From Candidatus Sumerlaeia bacterium (GTDB lineage Bacteria; Sumerlaeota; Sumerlaeia; SLMS01; JAHLLQ01), in contig JAHCAW010000003.1 in the NCBI GenBank assembly GCA_019634695.1, forward strand, positions 67,397 to 131,396: a stretch of DNA of 64,000 nt. Reading direction: 5' to 3'. The translations under genes and the position numbers were made by a program. Positions 35,912 through 45,357 of this stretch are shown here, piece after piece. The notes beneath the pieces are model-generated. The model did not search any database, was not told where the DNA came from, and was given only the letters and a program-made list of their open reading frames with translations. Each line of letters begins with the position of its first letter. Positions within the stretch are counted from its first letter, which is position 1.

Positions 35912-37386
35912 GCGGGCGCGTCTCCATTCTTCAGCGCGTCCTCGTAGACGCGTTCGTAGTCGGCCGCCGGCGTGCGCCACGACCAGTCCTGCGTCATGCC
36001 GTTGCGCACCATGCGTCGCCACGTCGCCGGCCGGCGCGCGTGCACTTCGAGCACCTGTTCCAGCGTCGTCCACAACGACTCGGGCGTGTGCTCCGGAACG
36101 TGGAAGCCGGTGGCGACCTCCTCGCCCGCCGCAAGGTCCGTAACGCTGTCGGCGAGACCCCCCACGCGACGCACCACCGGCAGCGCCCCGTAGCGCATCG
36201 CGTACATCTGCGTCAGGCCGCAGGGCTCGAAGCGCGACGGCACGAGCAGCGCATCGATGCCCGCGAACACGCGGTGCGACAACGGCACGTTGTGCTCGAT
36301 CCGCACGCCGATGCGCCCGGGGTGGTCGGCGGCAAGCCGACGGAAGGCATCCTCGAGCGGCGTCAGCCCGGAGCCGAGCAGCACCAGCCGCGCGCCATGT
36401 TGCACCAGCTGCGGCGCGACCGCCTCGACCAGGTCCAACCCCTTCTGCGCGTCCATGCGACTGACAACGCCGAAGACCGGCGTCCGGTCCGACGCATCGA
36501 TGCCGAAGGCCTCGAGCACCGCCTCGCGGCAGGCCTTGCGCCCGTCGAGCGCATCGGCCGCATACGGCGCCGGCAGGTGCGCGTCCGATGCGGGATTCCA
36601 CTCCTGCTCGTCGATCCCGTTCAGAATACCGTGCAGCGCATGCGCGCGCGCACGCAGCACCCCGTCCATGCCGTGTCCGAACTCTTCGGTCTGCACCTCG
36701 CGCGCGTAGGTCGGTGAGACCGTCGTGACGCGCGTGCTGTAGACAAGTCCCGCCTTCAACAGGCTCGCCGCGCCGTGGAACTCCATGCCCTCAGGCGTCA
36801 GCACGCTCCATGGCAGGCCCAGGCGTCCCGCGATCTCCGGCGACACCATCCCCTGGTGCATCAGGTTGTGCAGCGTGAACACCGTGCGCATGCCGAAGTA
36901 GAACGAATCGTTGCACAGGTTGCGATGGTGGCGCAGCAGCGGAGCGACCAGGCCGGTCTGCCAGTCGTGCAAATGGAGGATTTCTGGCGCCCAATCCATC
37001 GCCTTCAGCGCGTACAGGCTCGCCAGGCAGAAGAAGGCGAAGCGGCGGTCGTTGTCCTCGTAGGCACGTTCCTTCGTGCCGTAGATGCCCTCGCGGTCGT
37101 ACAGGAAGTTCTGGTGCACGAAGTAGACCGGGATGCCGCCGCTGGCCGGCCCGGCATGACGCAGCACCTCGCCGGCGATCGTCTCGCCCCCCCAGTCCAC
37201 CTGAATGCGCCGCATCAGCGGCAGCATGCGATACTTCTCGAAATCGACGGCGCGATAGCGCGGCAGGATGATGCGGACGTCGTGGCCGCGGCGCGCGAGT
37301 TCGCGGGGCAGGGCACCGGCGACATCGGCCAGCCCGCCCGTCTTCACGAACGGGGCGACTTCCGACGCGACCATCAGGATGCGCAT
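35908..37386 (-). CDS. glgA: Glycogen synthase, ADP-glucose dependent
   Basis: 492 residues from ATG 37386 (GAGG 9 bases upstream); 37 upstream in-frame codons have no conserved sequence. KTGGLADVAGALPRELA at residues about 15-31 is the ADP-glucose-binding signature of GT5, and the C-terminal domain has VSRMDAQKGLDLV and RFEPCGLTQMYAMRYG with the conserved Glu. It elongates alpha-1,4-glucan from ADP-glucose in the cytosol. Other glycogen genes (glgB, glgC) are not in the window. It is followed by the cysteine-cluster gene with an overlap and preceded by rsmE 61 bases upstream on the same strand. Confidence 0.95.
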   Translation of the reverse strand: MRILMVASEVAPFVKTGGLADVAGALPRELARRGHDVRIILPRYRAVDFEKYRMLPLMRRIQVDWGGETIAGEVLRHAGPASGGIPVYFVHQNFLYDREGIYGTKERAYEDNDRRFAFFCLASLYALKAMDWAPEILHLHDWQTGLVAPLLRHHRNLCNDSFYFGMRTVFTLHNLMHQGMVSPEIAGRLGLPWSVLTPEGMEFHGAASLLKAGLVYSTRVTTVSPTYAREVQTEEFGHGMDGVLRARAHALHGILNGIDEQEWNPASDAHLPAPYAADALDGRKACREAVLEAFGIDASDRTPVFGVVSRMDAQKGLDLVEAVAPQLVQHGARLVLLGSGLTPLEDAFRRLAADHPGRIGVRIEHNVPLSHRVFAGIDALLVPSRFEPCGLTQMYAMRYGALPVVRRVGGLADSVTDLAAGEEVATGFHVPEHTPESLWTTLEQVLEVHARRPATWRRMVRNGMTQDWSWRTPAADYERVYEDALKNGDAPA

Positions 37387-37447
37387 GACGAACGCCTCAT
37401 TGTCGGTGGTGGGAAGGCCTCCAACCGGTCCGTTCAGTCGAATCGAT

Positions 37448-38212
37448 TCAGGGGCTGTTCGGCAAGCAAAGATCGGTGGCCGGGCGAACTCGTGCACAGG
37501 CGGCCAGGGCGACGGCGGTCAGCGCGGCGGTTTCGCTGCGCAGGATCGCGGCGCCCAGGCTGGCGGGCCGGCACGAGGATTCCAGCGCCTGCCGCTCGCC
37601 CGCCTCCCAGCCGCCCTCGGGACCAATGAACAGGCAGACCGGAGCCGCGGGCCCGAGGGCCGCCAGCGTGTCGGTCAGGCCCGGACAGTCGGTCCGTTCC
37701 AGCAGCGCCACGCCGGTCAGGCCCGCGGCGCCGACCGCGGCGACCGCCTCCGCCACCGCGGCGGGCTCGTGCAGCGTCGGCAGCCACAGGCGCTCGCATT
37801 GCTTGAGGCGCTCGATTGCCAGCCGCCGCCAGCGTTCCAGCCGGGCCGCGCGCCGCGAGGCGTCCAGCCGCACCACCCCATGTTCGCACGCGATCGGTCG
37901 AAACCCGGTGATGCCCAGCTCGATCGCGCGCGCCAGGGCCTCCTCGAACGCTTCCGTCCGCGTCAGCGCCAGCGCCAGCTCGAGCGCCGGCGTTGGACGT
38001 GGGAACTCGGCGACCGCGCCCAACTCGAGCGCGCCGCTCTTCGCGTCCGTCACGACTGCCTCGGCACGATGCCCCCGACCGTCGAGCACCACGACGCGAT
38101 CGCCCGCGCGCGCGCGCAACACCCGCGTCAGGTGCGTCGCCTCCTCGCGCGTGAGCAGCACGCGGCCACCCGGCACAAGGGCGTCATCATGAAAGCATCG
38201 CCACTCGCGCAT
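37448..38212 (-). CDS. rsmE: 16S rRNA m3U1498 methyltransferase (RsmE family)
   Basis: 254 residues from ATG 38212. The frame continues upstream antisense to hpt and was not used. An N-terminal PUA-like domain (HDDALVPGGRVLLTREEATHL) is followed by a SPOUT domain: CLFIGPEGGWEAGERQALE and LGAAILRSETAALTAVALA form the SAM-binding knot. It methylates U1498 of 16S rRNA in the family's characterised members. The upstream hpt gene is on the same strand, with 35 bases between. Confidence 0.92.
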   Translation of the reverse strand: MREWRCFHDDALVPGGRVLLTREEATHLTRVLRARAGDRVVVLDGRGHRAEAVVTDAKSGALELGAVAEFPRPTPALELALALTRTEAFEEALARAIELGITGFRPIACEHGVVRLDASRRAARLERWRRLAIERLKQCERLWLPTLHEPAAVAEAVAAVGAAGLTGVALLERTDCPGLTDTLAALGPAAPVCLFIGPEGGWEAGERQALESSCRPASLGAAILRSETAALTAVALAACARVRPATDLCLPNSP

Positions 38213-38247
38213 CGGCTTCGACCCGACGGCGCGCGCACCGCGCACGC

Positions 38248-38808
38248 TCAACTGTAGATCTTCGGGTCCAGAATGCCGATGCACTCCAGGTTGCGATAGT
38301 ACTCGTTGTAGTCCAGCCCGTAGCCGACGACGAACTCGTCGGGAATCTCGAAGCCGACGTACTTGATCGCCACCTCGCTGGCGCGCTGGACCTTCTCCTT
38401 GTAGAGAAGCGCGCAGACCTCGATGCTGGCCGGTTGGTGCACGCGCAGCAGATCGCAGATCGCCCGCAGCGTCCGGCCCGAATCGTAGATGTCCTCGACC
38501 ACGATGACGTGCTTGTTGCGCAGGTCCACCTCGACGTCCTTGGTGATCTGCACATGGCCGCTCGTGGCCGTGCCGCCGTGATAGGACGAGGCGCCGCACA
38601 TGTCCCACGAGTGCGGCACCGCGATGGCGCGCGACAGGTCGCACAGGAAGACCGCCGCGCCGCGCAGGATGCCCACGAGCACCAGGTCGCGGTCCATGTA
38701 ATCCTCGGTGATCTGTGCGCCCAACTCGAGCACGCGTTGATGGATCACTTCCTTGCTGTACAGTACCCGGGTGAGATGCTCGTCGAGAGGATTCGGGATG
38801 CGTTCCAT
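38248..38808 (-). CDS. hpt: Hypoxanthine phosphoribosyltransferase
   Basis: 186 residues from ATG 38808. Catalytic PRPP loop VIVVEDIYDSGRTLRA near residue 105, LVGILRGAAVFLCDLSR near residue 45 and SSYHGGTATSGHV (the flexible loop) are all present. It converts hypoxanthine (and usually guanine) plus PRPP to the nucleotide. This fits with the xanthine-dehydrogenase-type enzyme in the same window as competing fates of purine bases, though the genes are 15 kb apart. Confidence 0.95.
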   Translation of the reverse strand: MERIPNPLDEHLTRVLYSKEVIHQRVLELGAQITEDYMDRDLVLVGILRGAAVFLCDLSRAIAVPHSWDMCGASSYHGGTATSGHVQITKDVEVDLRNKHVIVVEDIYDSGRTLRAICDLLRVHQPASIEVCALLYKEKVQRASEVAIKYVGFEIPDEFVVGYGLDYNEYYRNLECIGILDPKIYS

Positions 38809-39010
38809 GGGCCTAGGGGGTGCCGCCTTGGGGGGGAGGAGTGCCGGCGCGATTCCGGAGGCCCCGAGGCAACCGTCCGCCCGTCCGGGGTTCAACCGGA
38901 GTTTTCCCGCATTCGGATGCCCGCTCCAACGCGCCGGCGACCCGCCTTTCGCCTTCCCCCGCCGAACGGCCCGGCGCACGCTCCCCGCCACTTTCAACCC
39001 CGAGCCGACC

Positions 39011-39850
39011 ATGACTCCCTCCGCACAGACCGCTCTCGAACTCCGCGACGCCATCGCCGACATCGGCCAGCAGGCCGCCGACGTGCTGATGCGCCACTTC
39101 CGACGCCTGGAATCCTACGAGAAGAAGGGCAGCATCGATCTGGTCACCGTCGCCGACAAGGAGTCCGAGGCCGCCGTTGTCGCGGCCCTCACCGCCCGCT
39201 TCCCCAGCCACCGCATCCTGGCCGAGGAGGGCGGCGCCAGCGGTGCCCGCGAATCCGAGTACCTCTGGGTCATCGATCCGCTCGACGGCACGACCAACTT
39301 CGCCCACGGAATGCCCAACTTTGCCGTCAGCATCGCCGTCCAGCACGCCGGACGCCTGCTGGCCGGCGGCATCTTCGCCCCCGCGCTGGGCGACACCTAT
39401 CTGGCCGCCCGTGGCCACGGCGCCACGCGCAACGGCCAGCCGCTGCTCGTCTCGAAAGTCGCCCGTCTCGAGGAGGCCCTGCTCGTCACCGGCTTTCCCT
39501 ACGACCGCGCCCGGCACATCGCTTGGCTGATGACGACGATGGGGCGCTTCGTCGCCCGTGCGCAGGGCATGGTGCGGCTGGGATCCGCCGCCCTGGACCT
39601 CGCCTGCGTCGCCGCCGGCAATCTCGACGGCTTCTACGAGGCTAACCTCCATCCTTGGGACATGGCAGCCGGCGCCCTGATGGTCGAGGAAGCCGGAGGC
39701 CGCATGTCCGACTTCGCTGGCGGGCCGTTCGATCTTTTCGCCGACAACATGTTGGCCTCCAACGGCCTGCTCCACCCTGCCATGATGGATGTCCTAGCCC
39801 TGTCGCCTTGGCCGGCCGAACGCTCCCAACCCGCGACCGCTTGGTTCTGA
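39011..39850 (+). CDS. Inositol monophosphatase family protein
   Basis: 279 residues from ATG 39011; no strong Shine-Dalgarno, and the frame runs upstream into the hpt promoter region. Metal-binding motifs: AEEGG (Glu at about residue 72), VIDPLDGTTNFAHG (Asp-Pro-x-Asp-Gly at about 91-96), and PWDMAAGALMVEEAGG (about 216-231). It dephosphorylates inositol phosphate or related sugar phosphates in the cytosol (SuhB/IMPase family, Mg-dependent). In many genomes SuhB also acts in rRNA transcription; that cannot be inferred here. Divergent from hpt. Confidence 0.92.
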   Translation: MTPSAQTALELRDAIADIGQQAADVLMRHFRRLESYEKKGSIDLVTVADKESEAAVVAALTARFPSHRILAEEGGASGARESEYLWVIDPLDGTTNFAHGMPNFAVSIAVQHAGRLLAGGIFAPALGDTYLAARGHGATRNGQPLLVSKVARLEEALLVTGFPYDRARHIAWLMTTMGRFVARAQGMVRLGSAALDLACVAAGNLDGFYEANLHPWDMAAGALMVEEAGGRMSDFAGGPFDLFADNMLASNGLLHPAMMDVLALSPWPAERSQPATAWF

Positions 39851-39896
39851 GAACATCTTACCGATAGCCCCGCCGGCGGATCGGCACGGACCCTGC

Positions 39897-39913
39897 CTCC
39901 GGTTGCACCGGAG
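39897..39913 (+). promoter_or_regulatory. Hairpin overlapping the likely Shine-Dalgarno of mqnA
   Basis: CTCCGGT (39897-39903) pairs exactly with ACCGGAG (39907-39913) over a 3-base loop. The CGGAG half is the only Shine-Dalgarno-like sequence 11 bases before ATG 39925, so folding would hide it. This could lower or condition translation of mqnA. No known riboswitch shape was recognised. Confidence 0.4.
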
Positions 39914-39924
39914 ACCCTGTCCCG

Positions 39925-40749
39925 ATGAACCTGCTCCGCCTCGGCATCGTCCCCTATATCAACGTCCTGCCCCTGCTGGAGGGGCTGGATGAACACTTCG
40001 ACCCGGCGGGCTGGGTGCGCGGAACCCCGCGCCAACTCGCCGCCCAACTGGCCGAGGGGCGTCTCGATGTCGCGATGCTGCCCATCTTCGAGGCCCTGCG
40101 GGCCCCCGGCTACCGGCTCGTGCCCGAGTGTGCTATCGCCTGCGATGGCACAGTGCGCAGCGTCGCCCTCTTCTCCACCGTCCCCTTGAACGAAATCCGC
40201 CGCGTCCTGCTTGACCGCGCCTCGCTCACCTCCGTCCACCTCTTCCAGATTCTCGCCGCCGACCTGCTCGGGATCGCCCCGGAGCAGCAGACCTCCGAGG
40301 CCCCGCTTGCCCCGGACACCGACTGGGCCGCCGCCGGCTATGACGCCGCCGTCGCCATCGGCGACACCGCCCTCGAATGGGAGGGACGTTTCCCACATGG
40401 CCTCGACTTCGGCGCCGGCTGGAAGGAGCTCACCGGCCTGCCGTTCGTCTTCGCCGGCTGGGTGGCCCGGCCCGGCGTGGAACTCACTGCGGCCGATCTC
40501 GCTGCCTTTGCCAACGCCCGCAGCCTCGGCGAGCAGCGCGTCTACGACATCGCCCGCCGCCTGGCCGGCACCGACGAGGCTCGCGTCCTGTCGCTCGTCG
40601 ACTATCTCTCCCGCGCCATCCACTATCGCCTGGGCGACGCCCATCTGGCCGCGATCGATGCCTTCCGCCAGCGCCTGATCGCCCGCCAACTGCTGCCCGC
40701 CAGCACCCCCCGCCTCGACGTTGTCACGCCGGCCCCGGCCCTTTCCTGA
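39925..40749 (+). CDS. mqnA: Chorismate dehydratase, futalosine-pathway menaquinone synthesis
   Basis: 274 residues. LLRLGIVPYINVLPLLEGL at the N-terminus, DVAMLPIFEALRAPGY, RSVALFST near residue 80, and EWEGRFPHGLDFGAGWKELTGLPFVFAGW identify the MqnA/MqnD periplasmic-binding-protein-like fold, with MqnA features. It dehydrates chorismate to 3-enolpyruvylbenzoate, the first step of the futalosine route. No other mqn genes are visible. The menaquinone it makes is the likely electron acceptor for the type II NADH dehydrogenase at 11.8 kb. Confidence 0.9.
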   Translation: MNLLRLGIVPYINVLPLLEGLDEHFDPAGWVRGTPRQLAAQLAEGRLDVAMLPIFEALRAPGYRLVPECAIACDGTVRSVALFSTVPLNEIRRVLLDRASLTSVHLFQILAADLLGIAPEQQTSEAPLAPDTDWAAAGYDAAVAIGDTALEWEGRFPHGLDFGAGWKELTGLPFVFAGWVARPGVELTAADLAAFANARSLGEQRVYDIARRLAGTDEARVLSLVDYLSRAIHYRLGDAHLAAIDAFRQRLIARQLLPASTPRLDVVTPAPALS

Positions 40750-40867
40750 ACTCTTCCGGTCCGGGGGTGGGAAGATCCTGCTTGCCCCGCCGCCGGGATA
40801 ATAGGATAAACGACTCCAGATATGCCCGGGGTCGCCTACCTCGGTAATTCCATCGGAGCACTCCCTC

Positions 40868-41236
40868 ATGCCCACCCTCTACGAACAGCTCGGCGGCGAG
40901 CCCGCAGTCCAGGAACTCACCGAGCGCTTCTACCGCAAGATGCTCGCCGACGACCGCGTCAGCGACTTCTTCGACGACATCGACATGGACCGCCAGCTCG
41001 CCAAGCAGAAGGCCTTCCTCACCATGGTCACCGGCGGACCGAACCATTACACTGGCAAGGACATGCGCACCGCGCACGCGCACCTGCTCCAGCGCGGCCT
41101 CAACGACAGCCATGTCGACGTGGTGGTCCACTATCTGGGCGAGACGCTCGAGGAGCTGGGTGCGCCGGCCGAGGCGGTCGCCACCGTGCGGGCCGCGGCG
41201 AACAGCCTGCGCGACGATGTGCTGGGCCGGCGATGA
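40868..41236 (+). CDS. Group I truncated haemoglobin
   Basis: 122 residues. The sequence aligns with TrHbN: LYEQLGGEPAVQELTERFYRK includes the B10-region Tyr, FLTMVTGGPNHYTGKDM matches the CD-E region with the GGP-x-x-YTG motif, and DSHVDVVVHYL contains the proximal histidine. Truncated haemoglobins of this group oxidise NO to nitrate or bind O2. Its stop overlaps the start of the ferredoxin/flavin reductase (ATGA), a strong sign that the two work together, the reductase re-reducing the heme. Confidence 0.92.
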   Translation: MPTLYEQLGGEPAVQELTERFYRKMLADDRVSDFFDDIDMDRQLAKQKAFLTMVTGGPNHYTGKDMRTAHAHLLQRGLNDSHVDVVVHYLGETLEELGAPAEAVATVRAAANSLRDDVLGRR

Positions 41237-42213
41237 CAGTCCTTCGCCTGAAGTCCGAGACGATTCCCGTCACCGCGGGCCAGAGCGTGCTCGACGCGCT
41301 GCTGGCCCACGGTGTCGCGGTGCCGAATTCCTGCCGGAGCGGCGTCTGCCAAAGCTGCCTCATGCGGCTTGAGGATCCGTCGGTGGAAATCCCGGCGGCC
41401 GCGCAGGCGGGCCTCAAGGTGTCCCTGCGTGTGCAGGGCTACTTCCTGGCCTGCTCGTGGCAACCGACTGCCGACCTGGCCGTGGCACTGCCCGGCGAGG
41501 GGCTCGACTTCCACACGACGGTGCTCGCCAACGAGGACCTCGGCGCGGCGGTGCGACGCGTGCGACTCGCCGTGCCCGAGGGTTTCGTTTGGCGCGCCGG
41601 CCAGTTCTTGACGCTGCTGCGGAACGACGGGCTGGCGCGCAGCTACTCGATCGCCAGCCGCCCCGAGGACGGCTGGCTCGAACTGCACGTTCGGCGCATC
41701 CCCGGCGGCGCGATGAGCGGCTGGCTGCACGACGTCGTGCAACCCGGTGACGCGATGACGGTGCGCGGGCCGTTCGGCGAATGCTTCTACACGACCGGCC
41801 GCGGCGAAGATACACTGCTCCTTGCCGGCACGGGCACGGGGCTGGCGCCGCTGTTGGGCGTCCTGCGCGAGGCGCTGGCGCAGGGCCATGCCGGGCCGAT
41901 CCGTCTGTTCCACGGTGCGGTCAGCGCCGCGGGCCTGTACCTGCGCGACGAGCTGGCGTCGCTGTGCGCGAGGCACGCCAACGTTCGCGTGCAGCCGGTG
42001 GTCCTGCATGCCGAGGGCGCGTGCGACGAGTGCGTCGTCGGGGCGCTCGACGAGGTGCTGCTTTCCGCGGCGCCGTCGGACTGGCGGACGGCCCGGGCTT
42101 GGCTCTGCGGCGACCCGATGCTCGTGGCCCGAATGCGCAAACGCCTTTTCATGGCCGGACTGTCGAATCGGTCAATCTTCGCCGATCCGTTCGTTCCGAG
42201 CGCGCCGGCGTGA
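41233..42213 (+). CDS. Ferredoxin plus FAD/NAD(P)H reductase fusion
   Basis: 326 residues. Residues about 1-90 are a plant-type 2Fe-2S ferredoxin domain (CRSGVCQSCLM, then a later Cys in FLACSWQ). Residues about 95-200 are the FAD domain (RSYSIASRPEDG and GPFGECFYTTG) and the last third is the NAD-binding domain (LLLAGTGTGLAPLLGVL, near residue 205). This ferredoxin-first order is like phenol hydroxylase/CDP-6-deoxy reductases. It starts within the stop codon of the truncated haemoglobin and is probably its reductase, forming the functional equivalent of a flavohaemoglobin in two pieces. No membrane segment. Confidence 0.88.
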   Translation: MTVLRLKSETIPVTAGQSVLDALLAHGVAVPNSCRSGVCQSCLMRLEDPSVEIPAAAQAGLKVSLRVQGYFLACSWQPTADLAVALPGEGLDFHTTVLANEDLGAAVRRVRLAVPEGFVWRAGQFLTLLRNDGLARSYSIASRPEDGWLELHVRRIPGGAMSGWLHDVVQPGDAMTVRGPFGECFYTTGRGEDTLLLAGTGTGLAPLLGVLREALAQGHAGPIRLFHGAVSAAGLYLRDELASLCARHANVRVQPVVLHAEGACDECVVGALDEVLLSAAPSDWRTARAWLCGDPMLVARMRKRLFMAGLSNRSIFADPFVPSAPA

Positions 42214-42383
42214 GAGGGTGAACCGCACCGGTCCGGTCACAGGGCTGGCTCGATTTCTCCCCGGTTGCGTGTCTGCCCTTGCCACTCCGGGGCAGGCGTC
42301 GCAGGATGCGTTCTGGACGACCTGCAATCGGCCCGTGCCGATTGCCAGTCGTTCACCCCACATCCGCGATCGGGGTTTCGGCC

Positions 42384-42929
42384 ATGGTCCACCTCACGGC
42401 GAATGCCGGGGTTCCGATGCTGATCATCCAGCTTCCGGCCCTCGCCGTGACACTGCCCATTGTGATCGCGATCGAGTCCTTTGTCGCCCGGCGGGATTCC
42501 GGTGGCCCGGAAATCTCCTCGGAGGCCGTGACGATCGCCAATCTCTTTTCCACCTTTCTGGGCTTCCCGATTCTTTGGGTCGGGCTGGTTGCCCTGCAGG
42601 TACTCCAGGACGTCGCGCTCGAGGCAGCGGGAATGTCCCTCTCTTCGGAGCCCTGGATCTGGGTGCATGCGGTGACGCTTCAGGCTGCCTGGCTGTGGCC
42701 CTGGGAGGAGCATCTGCACTGGATGATACCAACGGCGATGCTGGTGCTTCTTGTTCCGGCCTTCTTTGCATCCGTCTTCGTCGAGCGTCTGGTGCACTGT
42801 CGCTTGTTGCGCGTTGAGTTTCGGGACGCCAAGGTTGCGCGCCTCGTCTGGCGGATGAACCTCGCTTCCTACGTCTTCCTGGTCCTGGCAGGGATGGCCT
42901 TGTTGGGTTGGGCGATATCCAAAGGGTGA
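42384..42929 (+). CDS. Small polytopic membrane protein, unknown function
   Basis: 181 residues from ATG 42384; 35 upstream in-frame codons are low-complexity Arg/Pro and were excluded. Four hydrophobic segments (about residues 10-30, 48-70, 108-128 and 155-178). The loop between them contains WPWEEHLHWM. No recognised domain. The 170-base gap to the reductase stop shows no clear promoter. The next gene starts 3 bases after its stop, suggesting that they are transcribed together. Confidence 0.5.
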   Translation: MVHLTANAGVPMLIIQLPALAVTLPIVIAIESFVARRDSGGPEISSEAVTIANLFSTFLGFPILWVGLVALQVLQDVALEAAGMSLSSEPWIWVHAVTLQAAWLWPWEEHLHWMIPTAMLVLLVPAFFASVFVERLVHCRLLRVEFRDAKVARLVWRMNLASYVFLVLAGMALLGWAISKG

Positions 42930-42932
42930 GTC

Positions 42933-44573
42933 GTGTCCGTGGCACGATGTGGGTTTCTGAACGCGCTGCTGGGGTTGCCCGGGGGCCTGCCTGAGTTGTC
43001 GTCGGCCACTCGCGCGCTGCGGTGCGCGCTCGTGGTCCTCGCCGTGGGGGTGGCCTTTGCCTGCATGGCGCTCAACTCGCGGACAACCGACGAACTGGCG
43101 CACTTCAACACGGGCGTCCTGTACTGGGAGATCGGCTATCCCAGCCTCGATCCGGTTCACCCGATCCTGCGAGCCGTCTACGCGATTCCGGCGGCGCTTA
43201 TGGGAGTCTACCCGGAGTATTCCGCCTTCGCGGACCTGACAACCCGCCCGCAGCAACGGGCTTTCTTGGCGGCTCGGCTGCTCGCGCTGACCCTCTTCGT
43301 GGGCTGGGCCTGGCTTTTCACGCGCTTTGTCGATCGCTGGACCGGACCGCATCCGGCGACGGCGCTGCTGGCCGTGCTTCTGCTCGAGCCCACAATCTCG
43401 GCTCATGGACATCTGGTAACCACCGACGTGCTGCTGTTGATGCCGGCGACGCTGCTGCTGCTGGTGACGCGCAACTGGTTCGAGGCGCCACAGGTGGCTG
43501 CTGCCACGGGGATTGGGCTTCTTGCCGGCCTGTGCCTGCTGGCCAAGTACTCCGCAGTGGTTTGGCTCGCGGGCTATGCGCTGGGATTGGTTGGTCTGCT
43601 TGCATTCCAGGAGGTCCAGCGCCTGAGGGGGCACGGCCCGGACTGCAGGGCGCCATGGTCGCATCTGCTGGTGATGTTGGGAGTGGGCTGGCTGACGCTT
43701 GGATTGCCTTACGGTTTCTGGGGGATCACTCACGCCTGGGGTGAGACGAAGTTCGTCTCGGGGCAGTTCCAGACGCTGGGCAAGGCGTTCGGCCCGCTGC
43801 CGCTTCTGGTTCCCCTGCGCTGGGCGCAGGGAATCGATCATCTGATGCTGGTCTATCGTGTCCCCTACTTCCTCGGTGCCTTCTGGGAGGAGCGGATGAG
43901 TCCTTGGTACTTTCCGTTCGCGCTGGCGATGAAACCTGTCGAGAGCCATGTGGCGCTGCTCTTGGTTGGCCTGGCGGCGTTGTGCCGGGGCTGGCGTCGT
44001 GTGGATTGGCGGTTGGTGGTGCTCTTGCTGGTTCCGACAATCTTCTTTCTGGGGGTGGCGTCACAGTCCGCGCGGATGCAGCTCGGCGTACGGCATATCT
44101 TCCCTGTGCTGGTGGGTCTGAGCACGTTGGCATTTGTGGGCTTGGCATCGACCGGGGCCCGGAGTCGGTGGTGGCTCGTGGGATGCGTGCTCACGGGCGG
44201 AGTGGTGCTGCAGGGGATCGCCCGTACGCCGCATCAACTGGCAAGTTTCAATCTTCTTGCCGGCGGGCCGTCAGGCGCATGGCGATGGTACAACGATTCG
44301 AATCAGGATTGGGGTCAGGGCGTCGCCGCCATGGAGCGCTGGCTGGCCGGACAGGAGTTCGTGCCGGAGTTCTTCCCCGTCGAAGGCGAGACCACCGGAT
44401 GGGTGGCGCTGAGTACGAACATGCTGACCGGTCTGACTCCGGAGCAGTGGCGGCAAACCCGATGGATCCGTGAAGGCGAAACCCGCAGCCGCTTCATCGA
44501 GCCCTGCTGGCATCTGTACTTCATTCCAGAGGATCGTTGGGTGGTGCCGGAGTCGCTGGTTCCTTCGCCTTGA
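42933..44573 (+). CDS. GT39-like polytopic glycosyltransferase family membrane protein
   Basis: 546 residues from GTG 42933. Ten or more hydrophobic segments, with an N-terminal extracytoplasmic loop holding [16 protein letters not shown], the acidic motif typical of dolichyl-phosphate-mannose-type mannosyltransferases (Asp-Glu), and a large C-terminal soluble part starting near residue 440 ([20 protein letters not shown]). Likely transfers a sugar from a polyprenyl-linked donor to a protein or glycan acceptor outside the membrane. Its last 53 bases overlap the end of trmD on the opposite strand. Confidence 0.7.
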   Translation: MSVARCGFLNALLGLPGGLPELSSATRALRCALVVLAVGVAFACMALNSRTTDELAHFNTGVLYWEIGYPSLDPVHPILRAVYAIPAALMGVYPEYSAFADLTTRPQQRAFLAARLLALTLFVGWAWLFTRFVDRWTGPHPATALLAVLLLEPTISAHGHLVTTDVLLLMPATLLLLVTRNWFEAPQVAAATGIGLLAGLCLLAKYSAVVWLAGYALGLVGLLAFQEVQRLRGHGPDCRAPWSHLLVMLGVGWLTLGLPYGFWGITHAWGETKFVSGQFQTLGKAFGPLPLLVPLRWAQGIDHLMLVYRVPYFLGAFWEERMSPWYFPFALAMKPVESHVALLLVGLAALCRGWRRVDWRLVVLLLVPTIFFLGVASQSARMQLGVRHIFPVLVGLSTLAFVGLASTGARSRWWLVGCVLTGGVVLQGIARTPHQLASFNLLAGGPSGAWRWYNDSNQDWGQGVAAMERWLAGQEFVPEFFPVEGETTGWVALSTNMLTGLTPEQWRQTRWIREGETRSRFIEPCWHLYFIPEDRWVVPESLVPSP

Positions 44574-45309
44574 CCCGTGGACGGCGGGCCCTCGGCGGGG
44601 GAGGGGGATGGTCGGCGAGGTGCTGGGCGTGGAGGTCCGGGCGTCGGGCGGCCGTGATGGCCAGCGCCTGCTCGTGGCGCCAGCGTGCGATGGCCGCATG
44701 GTTGCCGGAGAGCAGCACCTCCGGCACAGCGTGCCCATCGAAGATTTCCGGGCGCGTGTAGTGCGGCGCCTCCAGCAGACCCGTCGCGAAGGAATCCGTC
44801 GCGGCGCCCTCGGGGGCGCCCAGCGCCCCGGGCAGCAGTCGCACGATGCTGTCCACGATCGCCATCGCGGCGATCTCGCCACCGGTCAGCACGAAGTCCC
44901 CGAGCGACACCTCCTCGTCCACGCGCGTCTCGATCACGCGCTCGTCGAGCCCCTCGTAGTGGCCGCACAGGACGACGATGTCCTGGCGGGCCGTGGCGTG
45001 TTGGATGGCGCGGGGGTGGTTCCACGTTGTCCCGCGAGGGGAGGTGAAGAGCACGCGCGCGCGGTCGGGCGCGCCGGGTGGGCCGGCCAGTTCATCGAGC
45101 GCCGCGGCCACCGGTTCGGCCTTCAGCACCATGCCGCCGCCGCCGCCATACGGTGCGTCGTCCACCGTGCGGTGGCGGTCGGTCGTCCAGTCGCGCAACT
45201 GCCGCACGCGAATCTCGACGAGCCCGGCCTCCTGCGCGCGCGCCAGGATGCTCTCGTGGCACGGGCCATCGAACCAGTTCGGGAACAGCGTCAGGATCGT
45301 GATGCGCAT
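44521..45309 (-). CDS. trmD: tRNA (guanine-N1)-methyltransferase
   Basis: 262 residues from ATG 45309. The knot motifs are intact: [27 protein letters not shown] and [18 protein letters not shown]. It makes m1G37 in tRNAs. The C-terminal 30 residues are Pro/Arg/Lys-rich (from PPPPRARR), beyond the usual TrmD end, and lie opposite the end of the GT39-like gene. It is not next to rpsP, rimM or rplS here, unlike in many bacteria. Confidence 0.93.
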   Translation of the reverse strand: MRITILTLFPNWFDGPCHESILARAQEAGLVEIRVRQLRDWTTDRHRTVDDAPYGGGGGMVLKAEPVAAALDELAGPPGAPDRARVLFTSPRGTTWNHPRAIQHATARQDIVVLCGHYEGLDERVIETRVDEEVSLGDFVLTGGEIAAMAIVDSIVRLLPGALGAPEGAATDSFATGLLEAPHYTRPEIFDGHAVPEVLLSGNHAAIARWRHEQALAITAARRPDLHAQHLADHPPPPPRARRPRVKAKEPATPAPPNDPLE

Positions 45310-45357
45310 GGTCGGGCGATTGGTGGTGCTCGGTTGTGGAGCGGCGGCGGATTCGGT

